From: Bacteroidaceae bacterium
GTDB lineage: Bacteria; Bacteroidota; Bacteroidia; Bacteroidales; Bacteroidaceae
NCBI GenBank assembly: GCA_024398665.1
Contig: JAKSIS010000024.1
Coordinates: 1-34,896, forward strand
Direction of reading: 5' to 3'
Length of the DNA stretch: 34,896 bases
Shown here: piece after piece, positions 25,654-32,928 of the stretch
Numbering within the stretch: position 1 is the stretch's first letter
Layout of the letters: every line of letters begins with the position of its first letter
Notes under the pieces: model-generated
What the model was told of the DNA's origin: nothing
Databases searched by the model: none
What the model saw: the letters and a program-made list of their open reading frames with translations, nothing else
Program-made: the position numbers and the translations under genes

Positions 25654-26934
25654 ATGAAAAGAGATCTTGAGATTTTTGACATCATCGAACGTGAACACCA
25701 GCGCCAGGCGAAAGGTATAGAACTTATCGCATCGGAGAATTTTGTCAGCGACCAGGTCATGCAGGCCATGGGATCATGCCTTACTAACAAGTATGCTGAA
25801 GGTTATCCCGGCAAGCGCTATTATGGCGGATGCGAAGTCGTTGACGAAGCTGAGCGCCTTGCCATTGCACGCATCAAACAGCTGTTCGGAGCCGAATACG
25901 CAAACGTACAGCCCCATTCAGGCGCCCAGGCCAATGCCGCCGTACTGCAGGCCGTGCTCATGCCGGGTGATGACTTCATGGGACTGAACCTTGCCCATGG
26001 CGGTCACCTTTCACACGGATCGGCTGTCAATTCATCAGGCATTCTCTACAAAGCGCACGGATATGACCTGAATCCCGAAACAGGCCGTGTGGACTACGAC
26101 CAGATGGAGAAGATGGCACTTGAAGTGAAGCCCAAGCTCATCATCGGCGGCGGTTCAGCCTATTCACGCGAATGGGACTACGCACGCATGCGTGCCATCG
26201 CTGACAAGGTTGGCGCACTGCTCATGATTGACATGGCCCACCCCGCAGGACTCATTGCAGCCGGTCTGCTTGAGAACCCCGTCAAGTACGCCCACATTGT
26301 GACATCGACCACCCACAAGACCCTGCGCGGTCCCCGCGGCGGCATCATCCTGCTGGGCAAGGACTTTGAAGACCCCCGCGGCCGCAAGACCCCGAAGGGC
26401 GAAATAAAGATGATGTCACAGCTGCTTGATTCAGCAGTGTTCCCCGGCACACAGGGCGGTCCCCTGGAGCACGTCATCGCAGCCAAGGCCGTAGCTTTCG
26501 GCGAAGCTCTGCAGCCTGAATTCAAGGAATATGCAAAGCAGGTCCAGAAGAACGCAAAGGTTCTGGCTGACGAACTTACAAAGCGCGGATTCACAATCGT
26601 GTCAGGCGGAACTGACAACCACAGCATGCTGGTCGACCTCCGTTCCAAGTATCCCGATCTGACCGGCAAGGTTGCAGAAAAGGCACTTGTCGCCGCTGAC
26701 ATCACAGCCAACAAGAACATGGTTCCGTTCGACACACGCAGCGCATTCCAGACATCGGGCCTGAGGTTCGGAACACCGGCCATCACAACCCGCGGCGCCA
26801 AGGAAGACCTCATGGTCATCATAGCCGGACTGATTGAGGAAGTGCTGAACGCTCCTGAAGACGAAGCCGTAATAGCAAAAGTCCGCGCACGTGTCAATGA
26901 CATCATGAAGGACTATCCCATGTTCGCCTATTAA
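25654..26934 (+). CDS. glyA: Serine hydroxymethyltransferase
   Basis: A 426-residue PLP enzyme that converts serine and tetrahydrofolate to glycine and 5,10-methylene-tetrahydrofolate. Landmarks: IELIASENF near the N-terminus, [13 protein letters not shown], the aspartate-containing [12 protein letters not shown], and the Schiff-base lysine Lys222 in [15 protein letters not shown]. The length and motifs are complete. It probably belongs to the pyrB transcript, since I see no separate TAnnTTTG box in the 25-base gap before it. The homocysteine methyltransferase gene follows after 18 bases, which makes a one-carbon pair. Confidence 0.96.
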   Translation: MKRDLEIFDIIEREHQRQAKGIELIASENFVSDQVMQAMGSCLTNKYAEGYPGKRYYGGCEVVDEAERLAIARIKQLFGAEYANVQPHSGAQANAAVLQAVLMPGDDFMGLNLAHGGHLSHGSAVNSSGILYKAHGYDLNPETGRVDYDQMEKMALEVKPKLIIGGGSAYSREWDYARMRAIADKVGALLMIDMAHPAGLIAAGLLENPVKYAHIVTSTTHKTLRGPRGGIILLGKDFEDPRGRKTPKGEIKMMSQLLDSAVFPGTQGGPLEHVIAAKAVAFGEALQPEFKEYAKQVQKNAKVLADELTKRGFTIVSGGTDNHSMLVDLRSKYPDLTGKVAEKALVAADITANKNMVPFDTRSAFQTSGLRFGTPAITTRGAKEDLMVIIAGLIEEVLNAPEDEAVIAKVRARVNDIMKDYPMFAY

Positions 26935-26952
26935 TCATCGGACCGGTACGCT

Positions 26953-27876
26953 ATGGACATCCGTGAAGCGCTGAAGGAACGCATACTGATTCTGGACGGA
27001 GGCATGGGAACATGCATCCAGCAGACAGGACTTGAATATGACGGCAACAATGACGCCCTGCCCATGACACATCCCGATGTCATATCAGGCATACACAAGG
27101 CATATGTTGATGCGGGTGCTGACATTATCAGCACCTGCTCATTCAGCGCCAATGCAGTGTCTCAGGAAGGCTACGGCATGCAGGACAGGATACGTGAAAT
27201 GAACATTGCCGCCGCATCAGTGGCCCGCCGCGCCGCAGACAGCTGCCAGGACCGCAAAGTATGGGTCATGGGAAGCATGGGGCCCACATCAAAGTCACTG
27301 TTCATTGCTGAAATGATGATGGACGAATCCGAAACGCTTACATTCGAATCACTCAGGGACGCCTATTCGGTCCAGGCCGATGCCCTGCTTGAGGGTGGCG
27401 TTGACGGATTCCTTGTTGAAACCGTGACAGACCAGCGCAATGCACAGGCCGCACTTGAAGCGATAGCCGCAGTGCAGGCAAGGCGCTCCACCAGTCTTCC
27501 GGTCATGCTGTCAGCCAGCATCATGAACACAAGCGGCTGCATAATGACAGGAATGCCGGTAAGTGACCTGTACAGCCAGTTCGCTGATTACGGGCTCATG
27601 AGTTTCGGCCTTAACTGCTCATTCGGAGCGAAGGAACTCTACCCGTTCATACAGGAAATAAGTTCCTATGTGAAATGTGCCACAAGCATATACCCCAATG
27701 CCGGTCTTCCAACCGCCAACGGATATGAGGAACACCCATGCGACACAGCCGGTTATCTTGAGAAGATGGCCGCTGACGGACTTGTGAACATTGCAGGCGG
27801 CTGCTGCGGCACCACACCTGAACACATCAGGGAAGTGGCACGGCACCTGAAAGGCATTGCGCCAAGGAAATACTGA
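26953..27876 (+). CDS. Stand-alone homocysteine S-methyltransferase domain protein (MetH N-terminal type)
   Basis: A 307-residue protein equal to only the homocysteine-binding barrel of MetH. It has the opening LILDGGMGTCIQQ and the three zinc ligands Cys222 (LNCSFGA) and Cys284/Cys285 (GGCCGTTPEHI). It ends GIAPRKY, just where the barrel of cobalamin-dependent methionine synthase would pass to the folate domain. No folate, cobalamin-binding or reactivation domain follows; the next gene is convergent, 11 bases away. It may be a split MetH subunit, a cobalamin-independent methyltransferase (for example using S-methylmethionine), or a degenerate copy. The intact zinc site argues for activity. 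It shares the transcript of glyA. Confidence 0.85.
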   Translation: MDIREALKERILILDGGMGTCIQQTGLEYDGNNDALPMTHPDVISGIHKAYVDAGADIISTCSFSANAVSQEGYGMQDRIREMNIAAASVARRAADSCQDRKVWVMGSMGPTSKSLFIAEMMMDESETLTFESLRDAYSVQADALLEGGVDGFLVETVTDQRNAQAALEAIAAVQARRSTSLPVMLSASIMNTSGCIMTGMPVSDLYSQFADYGLMSFGLNCSFGAKELYPFIQEISSYVKCATSIYPNAGLPTANGYEEHPCDTAGYLEKMAADGLVNIAGGCCGTTPEHIREVARHLKGIAPRKY

Positions 27877-27887
27877 GAACCAGCTTT

Positions 27888-28586
27888 CTATAAGGTCAGT
27901 TCCTGAGTGACCTGAAGACCGTCCGCTGACAGAATCCAGAAACTGTCAGCGGTTTTCTTTACCATGTCAAGGTCATGTGAAGACAGCAGGATTGTCTTGC
28001 CGTGCTCATGGGCAAGGCCGTTGAGCATATCCATCAGCTCCACCCTGCTGGGATAGTCCAGGAAAGCCGACGGTTCGTCCAGCAGTATGACAGGAGTCTG
28101 CTGCGCCACTGATTTGGCTATCATCACCTTCTGCCTTTCGCCATCGCTCAGGCTGTCAAACGGGCGTGACACGAAAGCGCCTGTTCCGGTCAGGCTGACT
28201 GCACTGTCAACGGCATCCCTGTCCTTTTTCGTCATGGATCCCAGTATGCCTGTAAACGGAATGCGCCCCATTGAAACCACATCATATGCAGTAAGGCCCT
28301 CAATACCGGAAACCGATGTAAGCACTATGCTCACCGTTGATGCCAGCCTGCGGCGTGACACGCTGAACATGTCAAACCTTTCATCCCCACAGGAATAGTA
28401 GACATTTCCAGATACCGGATTCTGAATCCCGGCCATGGTCCTGAGCAGTGTGGATTTGCCGGCACCGTTGCGGCCCACCAGACAGGTCACCTTTCCGGCC
28501 TCAAGCGAAGCGGAAAACGGCTTTGAGCGGAAAGCCCGGCTGCGGTCCCCCGAATAGCCCGTTACAAGTGAATCCAGAACAATCAT
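27888..28586 (-). CDS. ABC transporter ATP-binding protein (FecE/BtuD-like), orphan
   Basis: A 232-residue ATPase of the iron-siderophore/cobalamin importer class. Walker A GRNGAGKST (38-46), signature LSDGE (146-150), Walker B VILLDEP (166-172) and the H-loop SSH (202-204) are intact. The Q-loop position reads SIVLTSVSG, without the usual glutamine. As I recall, a VLT sequence there recurs in Bacteroidota relatives. I start at ATG 28586 because the promoter box (28606-28599) lies across the longer start at 28601. No permease or binding-protein gene is adjacent, so the partner subunits must be elsewhere. Its 3' coding end carries the terminator of the opposing operon. Confidence 0.88.
   Translation of the reverse strand: MIVLDSLVTGYSGDRSRAFRSKPFSASLEAGKVTCLVGRNGAGKSTLLRTMAGIQNPVSGNVYYSCGDERFDMFSVSRRRLASTVSIVLTSVSGIEGLTAYDVVSMGRIPFTGILGSMTKKDRDAVDSAVSLTGTGAFVSRPFDSLSDGERQKVMIAKSVAQQTPVILLDEPSAFLDYPSRVELMDMLNGLAHEHGKTILLSSHDLDMVKKTADSFWILSADGLQVTQELTL
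27923..27960 (+). terminator. Perfect terminator for the pyrB-homocysteine methyltransferase operon, inside the ABC gene
   Basis: CCGCTGACAG (27923-27932) and CTGTCAGCGG (27943-27952) form a perfect 10-bp stem with a 10-base loop, followed by TTTTCTTT. It lies 46 bases after the methyltransferase stop codon. It also encodes residues about 212-222 (TADSFWILSAD) of the ABC ATPase on the other strand, so the same bases serve two purposes. Confidence 0.8.
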
Positions 28587-28598
28587 AATCTGCTCCCG

Positions 28599-28606
28599 CA
28601 AAGTTA
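28599..28606 (-). promoter_or_regulatory. -7 promoter box of the ABC ATPase gene
   Basis: TAACTTTG on the minus strand. The predicted start near 28593 leaves only about 7 bases before the ATG at 28586, so the mRNA would be almost leaderless. Confidence 0.55.
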
Positions 28607-28612
28607 CCTATT

Positions 28613-28646
28613 TTTGACGTCAATTGAAAAATGTGTGATATATTTG
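28613..28646 (+). promoter_or_regulatory. Promoter of the membrane AraC regulator gene
   Basis: TTTG (28613-28616) and TATATTTG (28639-28646) with a 22-base spacer, close to the consensus. The predicted leader is about 38 bases. It overlaps the divergent ABC promoter region, so one regulator could control both. Confidence 0.6.
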
Positions 28647-28689
28647 CAGTAGGACATACGTTTCCCGGTACACCGGAAAATGATTTGTT

Positions 28690-30009
28690 ATGGTATTCAT
28701 CAGCTACCTGCCTGCTTCTGTATGCCTGTTCTGGTTCGTGACATACTTTTTTCTGCCACACAGAACGGGGACGTCCGGCATTATCCAGATATTGCTGGCA
28801 GTTATTGGCGTGCTGTTTTTCACAAGTGCGGACATTGCGCTCACTGACAGCACTGACGGCGGCACACTTGCCCTTTTCTTCACAAGACAGTTTGTCACAC
28901 CGTTCATCATTCCGCTGTTCATGGCATATCTGAAACAGCAGACAGCAACGGACAACGCCATGGCCGGATTTCTGATATGGACTGCTTTCCCCGTCTCCAT
29001 GCTTTTTGCCGAACTGGTGCTGCTTGTACTGATTGGCGTTCCAGGCTGTTCGGATTTTGTGGACATGCTCAAACAGGGGGCTGACATAACGTCCATGCCC
29101 ACCAGGGAAATGCGGATCATGTACATATGCTGCGTGTACATTTTCCGCGCAACCGTAATTCTGGAAGCCTTATTCCTGTCCGTAAGGGTACTGGCAGGCA
29201 TGTCCAAGGAAGAATACGGCAGCCTGTGGAGTTTCCTTTTCAAGGGCGGAAAGTCATCAGTCATACGCCTGCAGGGTTCAGGCATGCTTTTCCTGGCCCT
29301 GCTTATTCTTGCTCTCCTGTTCTTCCAGGGCAACGGGGTGTCCCGGTTCCGCATCCAGTCCGTGCTGTACCTGGCCATTGCGGCAACGGTGTACGCATCG
29401 GCCTGTATGGCCCTGCATCAGAACAGCGGGTACATTACCATGAGCAGCCTTCACTTCAAGCCAGTCTTTGAAGACAGTTTCCCTTCACAGTCCGATGCAC
29501 CCGGTCTGCAGGAAGCCGTGTCGGGCAAGGACAGCGCAGGAAACAGGAAAGTGACTGTCACCAGGGAATCGGTAAGCATGGCTGGCATGAAAAAGGCCGC
29601 CGTGCCGGACATCACGGAGAATGATACTGATGACGTATGTGAAAAGCTTGATGCGGAAGAGGAGAACAGGCTGAGAATGAAATTTGAGGATCTGATGTTT
29701 TCAGAACAGCCGTTCTTAAGACAGGGCATCAAGCTGTCTGACATAGCGGCCATGCTTGAGACGAACAGGACATACATTTCAAGACTGGTCAACAGCAGCT
29801 ACGGCATGTCTTTTACCGACTATGTCAACACACTGAGAATTGAATACTCAAAGCAGTACCTGCTGGACAACAGCAATGCCAGGCAGTCCGACATTGCCGC
29901 AGCCTGCGGATTTCCCAATGCGCCTTCATTCAACAGCATTTTCAAGAAAGCCACAGGCATGACTCCCAAGATATGGCTTGCCACACGCACTGAAGGAGAA
30001 GAACAGTAA
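28690..30009 (+). CDS. Seven-helix membrane protein with C-terminal AraC-family DNA-binding domain
   Basis: A 439-residue putative membrane-bound transcription factor. The first about 245 residues contain seven hydrophobic segments (for example YLPASVCLFWFVTYFF, IIQILLAVIGVLFF, FLIWTAFPVSMLFAELVLLV, MLFLALLILALLFF, VLYLAIAATVYASACM). An acidic, probably flexible linker (about 255-325) is followed by an AraC/HTH_18 domain. Both helix-turn-helices are visible: KLSDIAAMLETNRTYISRLV and ARQSDIAAACGFPNAPSFNS, ending KKATGMTPKIW. The arrangement implies that a signal sensed in the membrane is passed to DNA without a kinase. A receiver-only response regulator starts about 22-28 bases downstream, so the two probably share a transcript. 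Confidence 0.85.
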   Translation: MVFISYLPASVCLFWFVTYFFLPHRTGTSGIIQILLAVIGVLFFTSADIALTDSTDGGTLALFFTRQFVTPFIIPLFMAYLKQQTATDNAMAGFLIWTAFPVSMLFAELVLLVLIGVPGCSDFVDMLKQGADITSMPTREMRIMYICCVYIFRATVILEALFLSVRVLAGMSKEEYGSLWSFLFKGGKSSVIRLQGSGMLFLALLILALLFFQGNGVSRFRIQSVLYLAIAATVYASACMALHQNSGYITMSSLHFKPVFEDSFPSQSDAPGLQEAVSGKDSAGNRKVTVTRESVSMAGMKKAAVPDITENDTDDVCEKLDAEEENRLRMKFEDLMFSEQPFLRQGIKLSDIAAMLETNRTYISRLVNSSYGMSFTDYVNTLRIEYSKQYLLDNSNARQSDIAAACGFPNAPSFNSIFKKATGMTPKIWLATRTEGEEQ

Positions 30010-30037
30010 CGCAACACAATACAGCTACAATATGATA

Positions 30038-30436
30038 ATGAGCAACATTCCGGATTTTTCAGGACGGACGGTCCTTGCAGTTGACGACGTCCCCGTAAAT
30101 GTCATCCTACTCAAGACAATACTGACAAGAATCAAAGTCAGCACAGTCACCGCATCGAACGGCAAGGAAGCCCTTGAAGCTCTTGAAACAGTCAGGCCGG
30201 ACCTTATTCTGCTGGATCTCAGAATGCCGGTAATGGACGGCTTTGAGTTCCTGAGCAGGATCAAGAACAGCGATATGGCTGACATACCGGTTGTAATCGT
30301 ATCGGCCTTCACCGCCCAGGCTGACATTGACCGTGCCATGGGACTGGGCGCAGCGGACTTCATCCAGAAGCCGGTCATCATGGGGCAGCTCATTGAATGT
30401 ATAGGCAGGCACCTGAACGCGCAGGGACAGGAATGA
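30038..30436 (+). CDS. Single-domain response regulator (receiver only)
   Basis: A 132-residue CheY-like receiver without an output domain. The acidic pocket Asp16/Asp17 (AVDDVPVN), phospho-acceptor Asp60 (LLDLRMPVMDG), Ser89 (IVSAF) and Lys111 (IQKPV) are all present, so it should be phosphorylatable. ATG 30038 is used; ATG 30032 would add two residues. A longer frame from 29978 would overlap the AraC gene by 32 bases and add a poor N-terminus. No histidine kinase is in the window, so its phosphodonor is unknown. Its position right after the membrane AraC gene suggests a shared circuit. Confidence 0.85.
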   Translation: MSNIPDFSGRTVLAVDDVPVNVILLKTILTRIKVSTVTASNGKEALEALETVRPDLILLDLRMPVMDGFEFLSRIKNSDMADIPVVIVSAFTAQADIDRAMGLGAADFIQKPVIMGQLIECIGRHLNAQGQE

Positions 30437-30442
30437 TTCCAA

Positions 30443-30538
30443 GAAGCTGTTTAGAACCTGTTTTGAAATTTTCGATTAAAAATTTACAGCTTCCAAGGTG
30501 GCAGTCTTTCGCCGCCAGCGCAAAAATTGCGAAATTTG
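30443..30538 (+). promoter_or_regulatory. Structured intergenic region and weak promoter before the kinase gene
   Basis: GAAGCTGT (30443-30450) and ACAGCTTC (30486-30493) form an 8-bp inverted repeat, followed by a TGGC/GCCA hairpin near 30499-30517. A weak promoter can be drawn as TTTC (30507-30510), 20 bases, GAAATTTG (30531-30538), with one mismatch in each box. It could be the end of the receiver-gene transcript plus the start of the kinase operon. Confidence 0.3.
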
Positions 30539-30567
30539 CACCAGAATTGTAAAACAACATAATCAAC

Positions 30568-31647
30568 ATGAGCATAGAACTTAAAAAGGGCTGCAAATAT
30601 GCCCTTCTGGTCCCCACAAGCATGGGACTGCGTATTACCCCCGATGCCGGACAGCCGGTACAGTGCAGCGATGTATTCCACATGCAGGCCACCAGCGCCG
30701 AAACCAATGTGGCAAGTGTGGCCTCATATCTGGGAATGCCGGTAAAAGTACTGACCACGTTCGTCCAGGGCAGTCCGTTCTCACAGTTCATCAAGCAGAA
30801 TCTGCGTTCGCGCGGCATGGACTTTGAAGGTCCTGAAGTGCCGCAGGGAGGTCCATGGGGCTATCGTCACCAGATAAACGTTGCTGACAGCGGTTACGGA
30901 AGCCGCGGCCCGCGCGTATGGAACGACCGTGCCGGTGAGGTTGGCCGCACACTGAACGTGAAGGACTTTGACCTGGAGCGCATATTCTCTCAGGAAGGCG
31001 TGCAGATAGTACATCTGTCAGGTCTGGTAGGCGCGCTGAGCCCCGAAACCAGCCGTTTCTGCCTTGAGATTGCACGCACCGCAAAGAAATACGGAACGCG
31101 CATAAGTTTCGATTTGAACTACCGCGCATCGTTCTGGAAGGGACGTGAACAGGAACTGCATGACATATTCAGCGAAATATGCAGCATAAGCGACATACTG
31201 ATTGGCAACGAAGAGGACTTCCAGTTGTGTCTGGGCATTGAAGGCCCCGAGGCCGGCGGCAAGGACATTGCAGCCAAGATTGACGGCTTCAAGGAGATGA
31301 TACGCCGCGTAAGGGCACAGTACCCGAATGCACAGGTGTTTGCCACCACCCTGCGTCAGGTTGAGAACACCAACAGCCACAACTGGGGTGCAATAATGCT
31401 TGAAGGTGACAACTGGCACGTGGTCGAACCGCGCAACATACATGTCCTGGACCGCATAGGCGGCGGCGACGGTTATGTGGGCGGCATGCTGTATGCCATC
31501 ATGAAAGGCTGGGAACCTGAAAAGTGGATTCAGTTCGGCTGGGCCACAGGCGCACTGGCCACCACCATGCTGACCGACTACGCGCAGCCGGCCGATGAGG
31601 ACCAGGTATGGAGCATCTGGAACGGCAACGCCAGGGTAAAGAGATAA
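30568..31647 (+). CDS. PfkB-family sugar (acid) kinase, KDG-kinase-like
   Basis: A 359-residue ribokinase-fold kinase. The N-terminal substrate half contains SAETNVASVASYLG (glycine-poor form of the usual GGA.NVA motif) and the KDG-kinase-like segment FDLNYRASFW (181-190). The catalytic motif is DRIGGGD (295-301) with base Asp301, followed by the anion-hole helix. The family phosphorylates sugars or sugar acids with ATP; similarity to 2-keto-3-deoxygluconate kinases favours an acid substrate, but this is inference. It opens a three-gene unit: the LarA-like gene starts 3 bases after its stop and pdxB 3 bases after that. Confidence 0.85.
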   Translation: MSIELKKGCKYALLVPTSMGLRITPDAGQPVQCSDVFHMQATSAETNVASVASYLGMPVKVLTTFVQGSPFSQFIKQNLRSRGMDFEGPEVPQGGPWGYRHQINVADSGYGSRGPRVWNDRAGEVGRTLNVKDFDLERIFSQEGVQIVHLSGLVGALSPETSRFCLEIARTAKKYGTRISFDLNYRASFWKGREQELHDIFSEICSISDILIGNEEDFQLCLGIEGPEAGGKDIAAKIDGFKEMIRRVRAQYPNAQVFATTLRQVENTNSHNWGAIMLEGDNWHVVEPRNIHVLDRIGGGDGYVGGMLYAIMKGWEPEKWIQFGWATGALATTMLTDYAQPADEDQVWSIWNGNARVKR

Positions 31648-31650
31648 GTC

Positions 31651-32925
31651 ATGCTGTACTTTGCACGCGGTTCAAAGACCGATGTCATAACGCCACAGGA
31701 GGTACGTCAGATTCTCAAAGACGTGTTTGACGGCATGGGCCCGCGCAGGCGCGTCCTTGCCCTGCCGCCGGACTACACCCGCCTGAACTCATACGCAGGC
31801 CCCATCACCGAAATGTGCTATGACTATTTCGGAACTGCCCTGACAGACATCATGCCCGCCCTTGGCACACACGTGCCCATGACTGACAGCCAGATATCGG
31901 ACATGTTCGGACACACGCCAAAGGAACTGTTCCGCGTCCATGACTGGCGCAATGACGTGGTCACAGTGGGCGAAGTTCCATCGGACTATATAAAAAAGGT
32001 ATCGGAAGGCAAACTGGACTATTCGTGGAAGGCGCAGGTGAACAGGCTGCTGCTGGATGCGTCATTCGACCTTATTCTGTCAATAGGTCAGGTGGTGCCG
32101 CACGAGGTCATTGGCATGGCCAATTACAACAAGAACATTTTTGTGGGCGTGGGCGGCTTTGACGGCATAAACAAGAGCCACTACCTGGGCGCCACATACG
32201 GCATGGAGCGAATCATGGGGCGCGCAAAGAGCCCCGTGCGGGACGTGCTGGAATACGCATCACAGCATTTCATAAAGGACCTGCCAATAGTCTATATACA
32301 GACCGTACTTTCAAAGGCCGATGACGGGCAGATGAAGCTGCGCGGCCTGTTCATAGGCGACGACTTCGAGTGTTTCCGCCGTGCTGCCGAGCTGTCACTT
32401 GAGACCAACTTCATAATGGTGGAAAAGCCAATCCGCAAGTGTCTGGTCTGGCTGGACCCCAAGGAATTCATGAGCACATGGCTGGGCAACAAGGCCGTTT
32501 ACCGCACACGCATGGCTCTGGCCGATGACGCCGAACTCATTGTCATGGCTCCCGCCCTGCGCGAATTCGGCGAGGACAGGACCATTGACATGCTTATACG
32601 CAAGTACGGCTACCGAGGTACCCCCGCCACACTGAAAGCCGTTCAGGAGAATCAGGACCTGCGCGACAACCTGGGCGCAGCGGCCCACCTCATTCACGGT
32701 TCCAGCGAAGGCCGTTTCAGGATTACCTACTGCCCCGGACCGGCTGTGAGCCGTCAGGAGATTGAAGGCGTGGGATTCGGCTGGGCCGACCTTGAAGAGA
32801 CCATGTCACGCTATGGTGTGACGTCCCTGAAGGACGGCTGGAATACCGTGAACGGTGAAGAGATATATTACATTTCAAACCCGGCACTGGGTCTGTGGGC
32901 CTATCCGGAAAGATTCAAAGATTAA
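31651..32925 (+). CDS. LarA-like nickel-pincer-nucleotide racemase/epimerase (DUF2088)
   Basis: A 424-residue member of the lactate racemase (LarA) superfamily, whose enzymes invert C2 of alpha-hydroxy acids with a nickel-pincer nucleotide (NPN) cofactor. The signature residues are present: DYTR with Arg44, GTH with His74, His151 (VVPHE) and Lys161. The spacing His151 to Lys161 is 10, the same as His174 to Lys184 in Lactobacillus LarA, where the lysine binds the cofactor covalently. The remainder differs clearly from true lactate racemase, so the substrate is probably another hydroxy acid, perhaps a sugar acid. The cofactor-making genes larB, larC and larE are not in the window. It sits between a sugar-acid-type kinase and pdxB, 3 bases from each. 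Confidence 0.85.
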   Translation: MLYFARGSKTDVITPQEVRQILKDVFDGMGPRRRVLALPPDYTRLNSYAGPITEMCYDYFGTALTDIMPALGTHVPMTDSQISDMFGHTPKELFRVHDWRNDVVTVGEVPSDYIKKVSEGKLDYSWKAQVNRLLLDASFDLILSIGQVVPHEVIGMANYNKNIFVGVGGFDGINKSHYLGATYGMERIMGRAKSPVRDVLEYASQHFIKDLPIVYIQTVLSKADDGQMKLRGLFIGDDFECFRRAAELSLETNFIMVEKPIRKCLVWLDPKEFMSTWLGNKAVYRTRMALADDAELIVMAPALREFGEDRTIDMLIRKYGYRGTPATLKAVQENQDLRDNLGAAAHLIHGSSEGRFRITYCPGPAVSRQEIEGVGFGWADLEETMSRYGVTSLKDGWNTVNGEEIYYISNPALGLWAYPERFKD

Positions 32926-32928
32926 GTT

